Of a DNA stretch of 64,000 bases, positions 26,724-35,109 are shown in pieces. The position numbers and the translations under genes are program-made. The notes beneath the pieces were generated by a model. That model saw nothing but the letters and a program-made list of their open reading frames with translations. It had not been told where the DNA came from and did no database searches. Source of the stretch: JASLMY01 sp965226475 (GTDB taxonomy: Bacteria > Pseudomonadota > Alphaproteobacteria > GCA-2731375); the NCBI GenBank assembly GCA_965226475.1, contig CBDDDJ010000005.1, positions 1,674,001 through 1,738,000 of the forward strand. Direction: 5' to 3'. Each line of letters opens with the position of its first letter. Within the stretch, counting starts at the first letter, position 1.

Positions 26724-27752
26724 TCAATCAGCGAGGCGATAGACGCGCTCGGCGGTGTCGTGGAACAGGCGGGCCTTCTCCTCGGCGCTGGCGCCGGCGA
26801 CCAGCCGCTTGAAGGAATTCCACAACACATTGTAGCCGCAGGACACCATGTCGACGGGGAAATTGGATTCGAACAGGCAGCGGTCCGGCCCAAAAGCTCG
26901 AATCGTATGTTCGAACCAGGGCCGCGTCGCCTCCATCAGCGCTTCGCCGGCGGGCGGCCGGTCGCGTTCGTGCCAGGCGAAGCCGTTCAGCTCCATGTTG
27001 AGGCCACCCAGTTTGGCGACGACGTTCTCCACCGCCGCGAGCTCGGTGATCCGGGCCTTCCAGTGCGGGAAGATTTCCCGTTGCTTGCCTTCGTAGGGGC
27101 CGATGCCGAGGGGGCCGCCGAAATGGTTGAGGATGATCACCGTGTCCGGAAAGGTGCTGGCGAGGTCGATCAGGTCGGGCAGCTGGGTGTGGTAGCACCA
27201 GGCCTCGAAGCTCAGCCGTCGCGGCGCCAGTTCGGCGAAGCCCTCGCGGAAAGTGGCGTCCAGCATCACGTGCTCGGGCGGATCGTTCCGTCCGTTGGGG
27301 ATGTCGGGGCTTTCATGCCAGGTGCACTGGTGGCGGATGCCGCGAAAGCGCCCGCCGCCGGCGGCGATGTGGGCGTCCAGCACTTCTCCCACGGCCGCGC
27401 CCAGCGACAGATCGGCCCGGCCGACGATGCCGGCGGCGATACGGCAGGGCCCGTAGAGGCCCGAGGCGCTCATCGCCGCGACACCGTTCACGAACTCCGT
27501 CTCGCCGACGACCTCCATCGCCTTCGGCCCGTCGGCGCGGAACATGGCGCCGCACTCGACGAAGACCGTCTTGACGACGTTGTGGCCGGCATTGACGTCC
27601 TCCAGAACCTCGTCCAGCAGATAGTGGTGCGCCGCCCGCTCGTGGCGGAACTCCCAGAGGTGGTGATGGGGATCGATGATCGGCAGGTCGGGCTCCAAGC
27701 TTTCCTCGACCACCTGATCCAACCAGTCCCTGTTCGTCGATCGCGCCGCCAT
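26724..27752 (-). CDS. amidohydrolase family protein (PDC hydrolase/TIM-barrel type)
   Basis: A 342-aa amidohydrolase-2 type TIM-barrel hydrolase. DLPIIDPHHHLWEFRHE is the N-terminal metal motif, VIILNHFGGPLG the strand-end histidine, and CLFESNFPVDM the terminal region with the conserved Asp. Relatives include 2-pyrone-4,6-dicarboxylate lactonase and decarboxylase-like enzymes. The start at ATG 27750-27752 precedes a short acidic N-terminus. Its neighbours (GST, aldolase, dioxygenase) place it in an aromatic-type catabolic cluster; the substrate is unknown. Confidence 0.85.
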   Translation of the reverse strand: MAARSTNRDWLDQVVEESLEPDLPIIDPHHHLWEFRHERAAHHYLLDEVLEDVNAGHNVVKTVFVECGAMFRADGPKAMEVVGETEFVNGVAAMSASGLYGPCRIAAGIVGRADLSLGAAVGEVLDAHIAAGGGRFRGIRHQCTWHESPDIPNGRNDPPEHVMLDATFREGFAELAPRRLSFEAWCYHTQLPDLIDLASTFPDTVIILNHFGGPLGIGPYEGKQREIFPHWKARITELAAVENVVAKLGGLNMELNGFAWHERDRPPAGEALMEATRPWFEHTIRAFGPDRCLFESNFPVDMVSCGYNVLWNSFKRLVAGASAEEKARLFHDTAERVYRLAD

Positions 27753-27851
27753 CCCGTGCTCTCCGTGTTTCCCGACGGGGGCGATCCTAGTGGATGCGCC
27801 GCACCGGTGAAACCGGTATAGGATCGGGCCGAATTTGCATGGGAGGAACGC

Positions 27852-28202
27852 ATGGCGTTGAAACGCATGGTGGTCGAATTCGGCATGGGCACGGACATCC
27901 GGGGCGGCGATTGCGGCAAGGCGGCGGAGCGGGCCCTGCGCGACGCGCTGTGGCACAACTCGCTGACCGTCGCGGCGGCGTTCGGCCGCTCGGCCGACGA
28001 CATGGAGGTCGAGGTCAGGATCGGCGTGCCGCGTCCGGGCGAGGTCGACCCGGAGCGGATCCAGGCGGTACTGCCCCATGGGCGCGGCACCGTGCATGTC
28101 GAGGAGGGCGGCCTGGAAGTGCCGAACGCCACCGGCACCGACGTCACGATCATCGCCAACGCCGCCGCCATCGTCCGTCTCGACATCAAGGAGGGCACAT
28201 GA
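27852..28202 (+). CDS. Lin0512 family protein, first of a pair
   Basis: A 116-aa protein of the Lin0512 family, function unknown. Conserved-looking segments are VEFGMGTDIRGGDCGKAAER, the DALWHNSLT helix, VRIGVPRPGEVD and the glycine-rich GTVHVEEGGLEVPN. A GGGAGGA site precedes ATG 27852. Its stop overlaps the start of the next gene, a paralogue, in an ATGA arrangement, which implies translational coupling and possibly a heteromeric complex. Confidence 0.8.
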   Translation: MALKRMVVEFGMGTDIRGGDCGKAAERALRDALWHNSLTVAAAFGRSADDMEVEVRIGVPRPGEVDPERIQAVLPHGRGTVHVEEGGLEVPNATGTDVTIIANAAAIVRLDIKEGT

Positions 28203-28540
28203 TGGAGGGAAAGCGGATCATCCTCGAACTCGGCGCTAGCAACAATTTGCACGGCGGTGATTACACCAAGGCGGCGACCCGGGCGGTGGAGGACGCGCTC
28301 CGTCATTCCTCGCTGAGCCTCATCGCCTCGCTCGGGCTGAAAGCCGCCGAGATGCGGGTCCACGTCACCATCGGCGTCGCCAAGCCCGAGAAGGTCGACG
28401 AGGAGGCGGTGAAGGCGGCGCTGCCGCGCGGCCGGGTCGCGGTAACGGTCCAGAAGGGCGGACTCGACGTGCCGGACGAAGAAGGCCAGGGTGTGGCGAT
28501 TCTGGCCAGCGCGGCGATTGCCGTTTATATCGACCTTTGA
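28199..28540 (+). CDS. Lin0512 family protein, second of a pair
   Basis: A 113-aa paralogue of the preceding gene: ILELGASNNLHGGDYTKAAT aligns with the first protein's start, ALRHSSLSLIASLG with its helix, and KGGLDVPDEEGQ with its glycine-rich loop. It overlaps the upstream stop by four bases. A class II aldolase gene begins 27 bp downstream with AGGAG, suggesting a three-gene transcription unit. Function unknown; a small-subunit or ligand-binding role is speculation. Confidence 0.8.
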   Translation: MMEGKRIILELGASNNLHGGDYTKAATRAVEDALRHSSLSLIASLGLKAAEMRVHVTIGVAKPEKVDEEAVKAALPRGRVAVTVQKGGLDVPDEEGQGVAILASAAIAVYIDL

Positions 28541-28567
28541 TCGAAGGTGGCGAATAGGAGAAAGACC

Positions 28568-29359
28568 ATGGCGGTCAATTATGCCGATGCCGGGGCCGAG
28601 GCGCGGCCCGAAGGGTTTTCGGATGCGGAGTGGCGGGTGCGCTGCGACCTGGCGGCGGCCTACCGGCTCTGCGCGCTCTGGGGCTGGACCGACCTCAACA
28701 ACACCCATATCTCCGCCCGGGTGCCGGGCCGCAAGGACAGGTTCCTGCTGAATCCCTTCGGCCTGCTGTTCGACGAGATCACCGCCTCGTCCCTGATCGA
28801 GGTCGACCGTGACGGCAACGTCGTGACGGAGAGCGAATACGGCATGAACCTCGCCGGCTTTGTCATACACGGCGCCATACACATGGCTTGCCCGGAACTG
28901 CACTACGTCATGCATACCCACTCGCGGTTCGGCACTGCGGTCGCGATGCAGAAACAGGGCCTGCTGCCGGTCTCTCAGAAGGCGCTGACGGTGTGGGACT
29001 GGGTCGGCTATCACGACTATGAGGGCCCGGCCCTCGACGCGGACGAGCAGCCGCGCATCGTCGGCGACCTCGGTGACAAGCGCATCCTGGTCCTGCGCAA
29101 CCACGGCCTGCTGACGGTCGGCGAGAGCATGGGCGAAGCCTTCGTCTGGATGTACCGCATCGAAAACGCCTGCCGCCTGCAGATCACCGCGATGACCGGC
29201 GGGGCGGCGTTGCAGCCGCTGTCGGCGGAGACCCAGGCGAACACCCGGGCGATCGGCGCCAAGATGTATGGCGCCGGCGGCAACATCCAGGTGGGTCTCG
29301 AATGGCCCGCGCTGTTGCGCCAGCTGGAACGCGCCGAGGGTACGGGATACCGGAGCTGA
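28568..29359 (+). CDS. class II aldolase/adducin family protein
   Basis: A 263-aa zinc-dependent class II aldolase-like protein. The TDLNNTHISARVPGRKD region gives the N-terminal substrate loop, YVMHTHSRFGTAVAMQ the H-x-H metal pair, and VLRNHGLLTVGESMGEAF the third histidine region. Related proteins are fuculose-phosphate aldolases, decarboxylases and many of unknown substrate. It shares a transcription unit with the Lin0512 pair, and its end is followed by a 38-bp palindrome. Confidence 0.88.
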   Translation: MAVNYADAGAEARPEGFSDAEWRVRCDLAAAYRLCALWGWTDLNNTHISARVPGRKDRFLLNPFGLLFDEITASSLIEVDRDGNVVTESEYGMNLAGFVIHGAIHMACPELHYVMHTHSRFGTAVAMQKQGLLPVSQKALTVWDWVGYHDYEGPALDADEQPRIVGDLGDKRILVLRNHGLLTVGESMGEAFVWMYRIENACRLQITAMTGGAALQPLSAETQANTRAIGAKMYGAGGNIQVGLEWPALLRQLERAEGTGYRS

Positions 29360-29367
29360 GCCAGCCG

Positions 29368-29405
29368 GTACTTCTCACCGTGGCCATGGCCACGGTGAGA
29401 AGTAC
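29368..29405. terminator. 38-bp perfect palindrome between convergent genes
   Basis: The two 19-bp halves (left half GTACTTCTCACCGTGGCCA) are exact reverse complements with no spacer. It starts 8 bp after the aldolase stop and ends 3 bp before the convergent dioxygenase beta-subunit stop. It probably acts as a bidirectional terminator or mRNA 3'-end stabiliser; there is no T-run. It could also be a protein-binding dyad. Confidence 0.7.
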
Positions 29406-29408
29406 GGG

Positions 29409-29900
29409 CTAAACCGGCAGGATGAGGGCGTTGTCGATCAGGGCGTCGTCGTAGACGCAATGGCGCTGCGACAGCAGCAGGCCGGCGCCGGTCTCGACGA
29501 AGCGATCGATGTAGCAGCCGACCTGGTGGACCCGGGCGTTGGGCTCGTCGACCAGAACCTGGGTCAAGAGGTAATTGGCGCCGGCCTCGAATCCCCCATC
29601 CACGTCGTCGCCGACCCAGGCGTTGGTGGTGAAGTGGCGCAGGTAGCGGGGCGCGTACATCGCCGTGTTCAGCAGCGCGAAGGCGCGGTCCGCCATCATC
29701 CCCCGGCCCTCGCAATAGACCAGGCCGGCGGGGAGGTTCCGTTCGTAATTCTCCCGCGCGGTAACGACGTAGAATGCGTCCTCGGTGAAGAAGTCCGGCC
29801 ACTGGTTGAGATCGCCGTCGTCCAGCACCCGGGCATAGGCGGTGTTGAAATCCTCAACCGCAAGGCGTCGTCGCGCGCGCTCGCCCGCGTCCAGGCTCAT
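29409..29900 (-). CDS. aromatic-ring-hydroxylating dioxygenase beta subunit
   Basis: A 163-aa SnoaL/NTF2-like beta subunit: DFNTAYARVLDDGDLNQWPD and FFTEDAFYVVTARENYER are typical, as is the C-terminal VGCYIDRFVETGAGLLLSQR. The ATG at 29898-29900 overlaps the alpha-subunit stop (ATGA), indicating coupled translation. It should form the structural part of an alpha3beta3 oxygenase with the upstream gene. Confidence 0.9.
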   Translation of the reverse strand: MSLDAGERARRRLAVEDFNTAYARVLDDGDLNQWPDFFTEDAFYVVTARENYERNLPAGLVYCEGRGMMADRAFALLNTAMYAPRYLRHFTTNAWVGDDVDGGFEAGANYLLTQVLVDEPNARVHQVGCYIDRFVETGAGLLLSQRHCVYDDALIDNALILPV

Positions 29901-31147
29901 GTCGCCAGGCCCATGATTTCGCGCCAGCTCCGGTACATCGCGCGGATCGCGGCCTCCGAGATGACACAGTCGGTGGCGCCCGCTTCCAGTTCCGGCTCCA
30001 ACGCCACGGCGTGATGGCCGGGAAGCGAGCGCTTCATCCCGTCTTGGACGAACTTGATCGCCTCGTTGTCCTCCATGCCGAGGAAGCCAGCGGGGCCCAT
30101 CAGGTTGCCCTGGCGCAGGCGGTGGCGGCGCATCGCGTCGTCGTCGCCCTGGAAGCCGAACATGGTCCAGTGCATGGCGAACTCGTGCGGGCCGCGCGGC
30201 ACGATCTGGCGGATGCCCAGGGTGTTCATCTCCCGCTGCACGACGAGGTTGGGCCAGATGGTTTGCATGGTGACCGACCATTCGGAATCGAACTCGTCGA
30301 CGAAGGAGACCAACTCCGGCGCCTGGAGTTCGAATCCGTCGTGGAAGGCCCGCATCTCGCCCCGCGCTTCGTCCGAGACGTGATCGACGCCCTCGCGCTT
30401 GGCCGAGGCCATGGCGCCGTGCAGGCCGCTCGGGTCGGCCAGCATTGCCGAGCGGTTGCCGGCGACGAAGAGCCCGAAAGTGACGAGGAAACTGTGCAGC
30501 AGGGTCGCGTGGTAGGGATCCTTCAGGTTCTCGTGATAGAGCTTCCAGTTCCCCGGCACGATGTTGCGGTAATAGCCTAACAATTCCAGCGGCCGACCAT
30601 CGAAGGTGGCGTCGAACTCCTTGAGCATGGCATCGCCCAGGTAGTCGACGAGCGGCGGCGCGTCCTCGGAGAAAGAGGCGAAGACCACGCCGCCCCTGCG
30701 CGTGACGGCGAGCTTGCGCGGCGAGTGCGCCGCCATGTCGAAGTCCTTGGGCAATCCGCCCCGGCCCTCGAGACCCCGGCGGAACGGTACGCCGACGAGA
30801 TTTCCTTTCATGTCATAGGACCATTGGTGGTAGGGGCAGATCAGCAGCTTGGCGTTGCCGCGCGCCGCGCGGCAGAACTCGCTCGCCCGATGACCGCAAC
30901 GGTTGAGGAAAGCGTGCACCTCGCCCTCTTCGTCGCGCGCCACCACCACCGGCGTCGGCCCGACGAAGCTGCGGATGAAGTCGCCCGCCTCCGGAATCTC
31001 GGCCTCCAGCGCCACATAGTTCCAGCTCGCCCCATGGAAGATCCGTTCGACCTCCAGCTCGTAGATCTCGGGGTCGGTGTAGACCCAATCCGGAATCTCG
31101 AAGAGGCCGGCGTCCGGCCATTGGTAGCGGTTGGAAAGCGAGCTCAT
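29897..31147 (-). CDS. aromatic-ring-hydroxylating dioxygenase alpha subunit (Rieske)
   Basis: A 416-aa oxygenase large subunit. The Rieske [2Fe-2S] site is RCGHRASEFCR and CPYHQWSYD (C-x-H...C-x2-H, about 82-103). The mononuclear iron site begins NLKDPYHATLLHSF, followed by WPNLVVQREMNTLGIRQIV in the catalytic domain. It would dihydroxylate or monooxygenate an aromatic ring using an electron-transfer chain; no ferredoxin or reductase gene lies nearby, so these would be supplied elsewhere. Divergent from an ABM-type monooxygenase gene. Confidence 0.93.
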   Translation of the reverse strand: MSSLSNRYQWPDAGLFEIPDWVYTDPEIYELEVERIFHGASWNYVALEAEIPEAGDFIRSFVGPTPVVVARDEEGEVHAFLNRCGHRASEFCRAARGNAKLLICPYHQWSYDMKGNLVGVPFRRGLEGRGGLPKDFDMAAHSPRKLAVTRRGGVVFASFSEDAPPLVDYLGDAMLKEFDATFDGRPLELLGYYRNIVPGNWKLYHENLKDPYHATLLHSFLVTFGLFVAGNRSAMLADPSGLHGAMASAKREGVDHVSDEARGEMRAFHDGFELQAPELVSFVDEFDSEWSVTMQTIWPNLVVQREMNTLGIRQIVPRGPHEFAMHWTMFGFQGDDDAMRRHRLRQGNLMGPAGFLGMEDNEAIKFVQDGMKRSLPGHHAVALEPELEAGATDCVISEAAIRAMYRSWREIMGLAT

Positions 31148-31232
31148 GTGGGTCTCCCGAACGCGATGGGGGCCACTATAGCGCTATACTCGCGCCATCG
31201 ATCTATTCAGTGCCCGAGGGAGGGACGGCGAC

Positions 31233-31607
31233 ATGGTGATGGAACCACTGGCCAACAGCGGCAACTTTCTCCACATCTACGATTTCCGCGTGAAACCAGG
31301 CCAGGAGGCGGAGTTCATCCGCCGTTTCGAGGCCTTCGACTATTCCGACGAGAATCCGATGCACAAGTCGGCCGCCCAGGTGAAGGACGGCGTGCTCTGC
31401 CGCGACACCGAGGACCCGGGCCGCTTCTATCTGATCGCCGAATGGTCCGACATCGAGGAGCACGCGCGGATCCGCAAGCTCCTGGCCGACGTGCTCCGCC
31501 CCGACTTCATCCAGCACATCGAAGGCGGAAGCTTCGTGCCCCGCTACGCCGAGGTGGTTTCCGCCACGCCCGAGGAGATCCTGAAGCGGGCCGAGAGCGG
31601 CGCATGA
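31233..31607 (+). CDS. antibiotic-biosynthesis-monooxygenase (ABM) domain protein
   Basis: A 124-aa dimeric ferredoxin-like fold protein; HIYDFRVKPGQEAEFIRRFE and GRFYLIAEWSDIEEHAR match ABM-family strands. Members are cofactor-free monooxygenases of quinol-like compounds or small ligand-binding proteins. It is divergent from the dioxygenase alpha subunit across 85 bp and convergent with an alpha/beta hydrolase 4 bp away, so an accessory catabolic role is likely but unproven. Confidence 0.75.
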   Translation: MVMEPLANSGNFLHIYDFRVKPGQEAEFIRRFEAFDYSDENPMHKSAAQVKDGVLCRDTEDPGRFYLIAEWSDIEEHARIRKLLADVLRPDFIQHIEGGSFVPRYAEVVSATPEEILKRAESGA

Positions 31608-31611
31608 CGCC

Positions 31612-32394
31612 TCAGCCGCAGTGGGCGAGCACCGCCGCCGCCACCGCCTCGGGCGCGTCGATCTCCGCCAGGTGGCCGGCGCCCGGGAGTCGCTGGACCG
31701 TGGCCGAGGCGCCGATGGCATCGGCGAATTTCGCGGCGTAGCCCGGCGGCACCACCTGGTCCTTCTCGCCCCAGAGCACCAGGGTCGGTTGGCCGATGCG
31801 CGGCAGGCGGGAGAGCAATCCGGTGTCCGAGAGCGGCCAGAAGATCCGGGCGCCCGCCTCGTTGGCGCGGATGGTCAGGATCTGCCACTCGGATTCGTCC
31901 TCGCCCTCCGGCATCGCCATCATGGCCTCGATCTTGTCGGTATCCTCGACATAGAGCGCGCCTTGGGTGCCGGGCGCTTGCGCCCAGACGTCGGTGACGG
32001 GGTCCGCCTCGTCATAGATGCCCAAGGGCGAGATCAGCACCAGGCGGCGGACCGAGGCGGACCAGACCGCCGCCATCTCGGCGGCGAAGGAGCCGCCGAC
32101 CGAGACGCCGACCAGGTCGGCGCCGTCGAGCCCGGCGCCGTCGATCAGGTCGCGGACCGCCAGCAACCAGTCAAGGTGGCTGTCGAGGCCGTCGTGGCCG
32201 CGCCCGCCGCCCGGAAAGCCCGGGAGCGAGGGCACGATCACCCGCCGGCTCTCGGCCAATTCGTCGAGAAAGGGCGTCCAGCTCAGCAGGCCGCCGAGAC
32301 CCGCGAGAAAGCCGATCCTCTCGCCCTCGCCCTTCTCCCAGACCCGGCAGGTCGTGCCCCGGATATCGACCCCGCGTTCACTCGGCCCACTCAT
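31612..32394 (-). CDS. alpha/beta-fold hydrolase
   Basis: A 260-aa serine hydrolase. The nucleophile elbow is GVSVGGSFAAEMA (G-x-S-x-G, Ser near residue 106), the acid is in LWGEKDQVVPP and the histidine in PGAGHLAEID, completing a triad. FLAGLGGLLSWTPFLDELA supplies the oxyanion-hole loop. ATG 32392-32394 is favoured over upstream in-frame codons because the fold begins just after. In a dioxygenase cluster, a C-C bond hydrolase or esterase is plausible. Confidence 0.87.
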   Translation of the reverse strand: MSGPSERGVDIRGTTCRVWEKGEGERIGFLAGLGGLLSWTPFLDELAESRRVIVPSLPGFPGGGRGHDGLDSHLDWLLAVRDLIDGAGLDGADLVGVSVGGSFAAEMAAVWSASVRRLVLISPLGIYDEADPVTDVWAQAPGTQGALYVEDTDKIEAMMAMPEGEDESEWQILTIRANEAGARIFWPLSDTGLLSRLPRIGQPTLVLWGEKDQVVPPGYAAKFADAIGASATVQRLPGAGHLAEIDAPEAVAAAVLAHCG

Positions 32395-32874
32395 CGCGCC
32401 CGTTCTCCGCATCATGTCCCGCTGGCTGTCGCGCCGGCCGGCGCGCCGGCATAATAGGCGGCGCGCGGAGAGGGGGAAAGGGCGCCGCCTCGTCTGCCGA
32501 AGGCGGGGAGCGCGCGGCACCGAAACAGTGACATCCAAGACATTCGATGCCCAAGGCCCCTCGAGTGCGAGAGGCCGGGTGCCTCTACGGCATGGCGCCA
32601 AGGCCTCTTTCCGGTTTCGGGGGCAGAGTTACCGTCAGCCCTTGACGCCTGCCAATGGGACTCCTAGCCAAATTCAGACATTTGATACAGAATGACGCAC
32701 CGTTGCTCATCTCAATCTACGCCGTGCAGCCGTTGCGTCACATAACTGCCCTTCGACGCGGGACAATAGATCAAAATGCTGCGCAAACTCTCAGCCATCC
32801 TTTCTCGGATTGCCGGCGCTCTTCAACGCCATGCTGTTGATCACCCCACCCATTTTCCAGCCATTAGCTTCGCA
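32395..32874. other. intergenic, start of AT-rich island
   Basis: No gene can be supported in these 480 bases. GC content falls sharply after about 32640, marking the left side of an island containing IS elements and a secreted-protein gene. The first part must contain the hydrolase promoter on the minus strand. Confidence 0.45.
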
Positions 32875-32882
32875 AAAATATA

Positions 32883-33907
32883 GGCTCAATTCGTGAATTG
32901 TATGCGTCACCTTGTTACGGCGGCGGCGAGGCAGGCTCGGTCATTGGCGCCGGGGGCGAGGCCGACGAGGTGGAACCAGCTCAGGTAGTTGTCCAGATAG
33001 CGGGTGGCGATGCCGCGGCGGGGACGCAGCAAGTCCTTCAACCGGCTGTGGCGGCTGTTCACCGTCTGCACATGCAGATCGCCCCGAACCCGTTCCCCCA
33101 TCGAGCGGTTGAGTGCTTCGTGGCTCACCCCGAGCGCGGCGGCGCAAGGTGGATAGCTCGCGCCACCGTCGGAGACCAGCAGGGCGTCCTTCGCGACCAC
33201 CGGGTCGAGAGCAGCCGTGAGCGCCGCCGCGTCGACCCTGGGCAGCACCGCGCTCACCGTCGTCCCGCTCCGGTCCGCCGCCATGAGAACCGGCACCTGC
33301 TCGCGCGAGAGGCCGCGCTTCTTCGCCTTGCCGCCCCGCCGCCGTGCCTTGCGTCCCAGCCCGCGCGCGCCCTTCCGGCTCTCCAGGACGTAGGTCTCGT
33401 CCGCTTCCACGATCCCCTTGAGCACCTCCGAATCGCTCCGCGCCGCCGCCAGAAACCGGTGACGCCAGCGGAACGCCGTGCTCACCGCCACGTCGCAGCG
33501 CGCCGCCGAGGCCTTCACCGTCTCCCCCTCCGCCAGCGACGCCCCGAACGACAGCCAGCGTTCCTTGTGGTGCAGGCCCGACAGCGGCGTACCGGTCAGC
33601 GCGTTGAAGGTCCTGCCGCAGCCCTTGCACTGGTAGCGCCGCAGACCCCGCGCCATACCGCGCGAAACCGCCCCTTCGCTCGCGCAGTGCGGACAGCGCC
33701 GGGCCTCGTCCACACCAAGCTCGATCGCGGCCTTCGATGCCTCGCCTTCGCTCCGGCCCGACAGCACCGCGAGCGCCTCGTGCCGCTGCACGCGCGTCAG
33801 CCCGCGCGCCGCCGAAAGCCACACCTGGAAACCCTTGCCGTCCATGACCCAACCTCCTGACGTTCCGAGCATTCTATCACAAATGCATACGTTTCACGAA
33901 TTGAGCC
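32883..33907 (-). mobile_element. IS1595-family (ISXO2-like) insertion sequence with 8-bp target duplication
   Basis: A 1025-bp element. Terminal inverted repeats begin GGCTCAATTCGTGAA on both ends, with partial matching continuing to GTATGC at base 23. The element is flanked by an exact 8-bp direct repeat AAAATATA at 32875-32882 and 33908-33915, the target-site duplication length known for IS1595. It carries one intact transposase, so the insertion looks recent and complete. Confidence 0.95.
32907..33845 (-). CDS. IS1595-family transposase
   Basis: A 312-aa transposase. The zinc-ribbon CPHCASEGAVSRG and CKGCGRTFNALTGTP (about 51-83) is characteristic of ISXO2-like proteins. The DDE/DDN catalytic segments are VEADETYVLESRKGARG, LLVSDGGASYPP and the LDNYLSWFHLV tail. 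ATG 33843-33845 with AGGAGG upstream is the best start. Uninterrupted and bounded by intact ends, it is probably functional. Confidence 0.93.
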   Translation of the reverse strand: MDGKGFQVWLSAARGLTRVQRHEALAVLSGRSEGEASKAAIELGVDEARRCPHCASEGAVSRGMARGLRRYQCKGCGRTFNALTGTPLSGLHHKERWLSFGASLAEGETVKASAARCDVAVSTAFRWRHRFLAAARSDSEVLKGIVEADETYVLESRKGARGLGRKARRRGGKAKKRGLSREQVPVLMAADRSGTTVSAVLPRVDAAALTAALDPVVAKDALLVSDGGASYPPCAAALGVSHEALNRSMGERVRGDLHVQTVNSRHSRLKDLLRPRRGIATRYLDNYLSWFHLVGLAPGANDRACLAAAVTR

Positions 33908-33915
33908 AAAATATA

Positions 33916-34209
33916 TTCTGGACGGCGAAACACAAGACGATACGTCGTTGGGAAATTAGGAAGACAAAATCAGAGACGACAGTTGAATTGAACTCTAATG
34001 TCACATGAGGTACTACTCGCGTTCTTCGGCGGGTGAAAGGCCGAAACGTTTGCAAAGAACGTCAAGCATCGGGTGCTACACTTGCGACAATAGTACCGCG
34101 CCGGACGATGGTTCCTGCATGACGGTTTCGTAGCATGGCCAGAAAGCGACAACAGATTTTGGACCGAGCGACGGCGGGGCCGGCCCGTTGACGCCGCTCC
34201 GGGCTCTGT
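33916..34209. other. AT-richer non-coding stretch in the IS-rich island
   Basis: No gene supported. Together with the preceding target duplication, this appears to be the older DNA into which the IS1595-type element inserted. Short open frames on both strands lack family similarity and ribosome-binding sites. Confidence 0.4.
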
Positions 34210-34353
34210 TTAGTCCGTCTTGTTGCCTTGCATGTACCACTCGACAAGGCGCCGCACCTGGCGCTCGGTGTAGCCGTGCTCGGTCATGCGCTCGACAAAT
34301 TCGGTGTGCTTCTCGTCGGTCTCGCTGTCTTTCTTGGTGCCGAACCGTCCCGC
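34210..34353 (-). pseudogene. C-terminal fragment of an unrecognised small protein
   Basis: The minus strand encodes a 47-residue tail, including FVERMTEHGYTERQVRRLVEW and ending YMQGNKTD before TAA at 34210-34212. It lacks a start codon in a suitable context, and upstream it runs into the IS1380 transposase remnant on the other strand. The tail looks like genuine coding sequence (charged amphipathic helix). It was probably cut off by the IS1380 insertion. Family not identified. Confidence 0.5.
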
Positions 34354-34360
34354 CGAGCGT

Positions 34361-34717
34361 GTCGTAACGTTCTACAATCAGCGCCGCAAAGCGGAGCAAT
34401 GGATCAAGGAAGGCAAGCACGCGATCAGTGGGACGCGCCTCTCCTGCCAGAAGTTCCGCAACAACGAGGTCCAGCTTCAGCTTCACGCGCTCGCCTACAA
34501 CCTCGCCAACTTCATGCGCACGCTGGCCCTGCTACGGGCGATGGCGCACTGGTCGCTGACCACGCTCAGGGAGAAGCTCGTCAAGATCGGCGCCAGGATG
34601 GTCCGCCACAGCCGCTACGTCACCTTCCAGATGGCCGAGGTCGCGGTGTCGGGCCGAATGTTCGGGCAAATTCTGGCAGGTATCGTCCGGCTGCGTGCGA
34701 CGCCGGCGCCGGCTTGA
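34361..34717 (+). pseudogene. IS1380-family transposase, C-terminal remnant
   Basis: The last 118 residues of an IS1380-type transposase: FYNQRRKAEQWIKEGKHAIS, LQLHALAYNLANFMRTLALL and MVRHSRYVTFQMAEVAVSGR match the conserved C-terminal region. The N-terminal three-quarters, including the first catalytic residues, are missing, so the element is dead. The similarity begins abruptly at about 34361. Confidence 0.85.
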
Positions 34718-35109
34718 CCCGAGCGGCGGTCGGCGGGGAGAGGAAAGCTACGGGAGACGTGTGCCTCGATGACGGGAATACTGGCCATGAGCGCGATGAG
34801 ACCGCCCTCGGCGCCGATCCAGGAGGTGATTGGAGCGTTCTGCCCACGCCCATCAACCTCGGAATTGCCGTCAAGGGCCCAAATGGCTATTCTGATGGCC
34901 GGAACCGACGGTCATCCGTGGAATATCGGATTGACGCAACAGTGCTAACCTACAAGATTAGGCAAGACGTTGGAGCAGAACAAAGGCTTCGGCTGCAAAG
35001 GGGCGAAACGGTGGACGGAACTACTGCACGACTAAGACCTAGAGTCGTCGCACACATTTATTTTTCGGCGCTAATAACCGATGGGTCCGGCGGCACCAAA
35101 CCTTATGGC
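34718..35109. other. non-coding stretch upstream of the secreted repeat protein
   Basis: 392 bases without a supportable gene. It links the IS1380 remnant to the signal-peptide gene and presumably includes that gene's promoter. The same frame is open upstream of the signal peptide but shows no similarity to anything I recognise. Confidence 0.4.

Noticed and set aside
33970..34152. 60-codon frame on the minus strand in the island
   Set aside because: No ribosome-binding site, no family similarity, poor codon bias.
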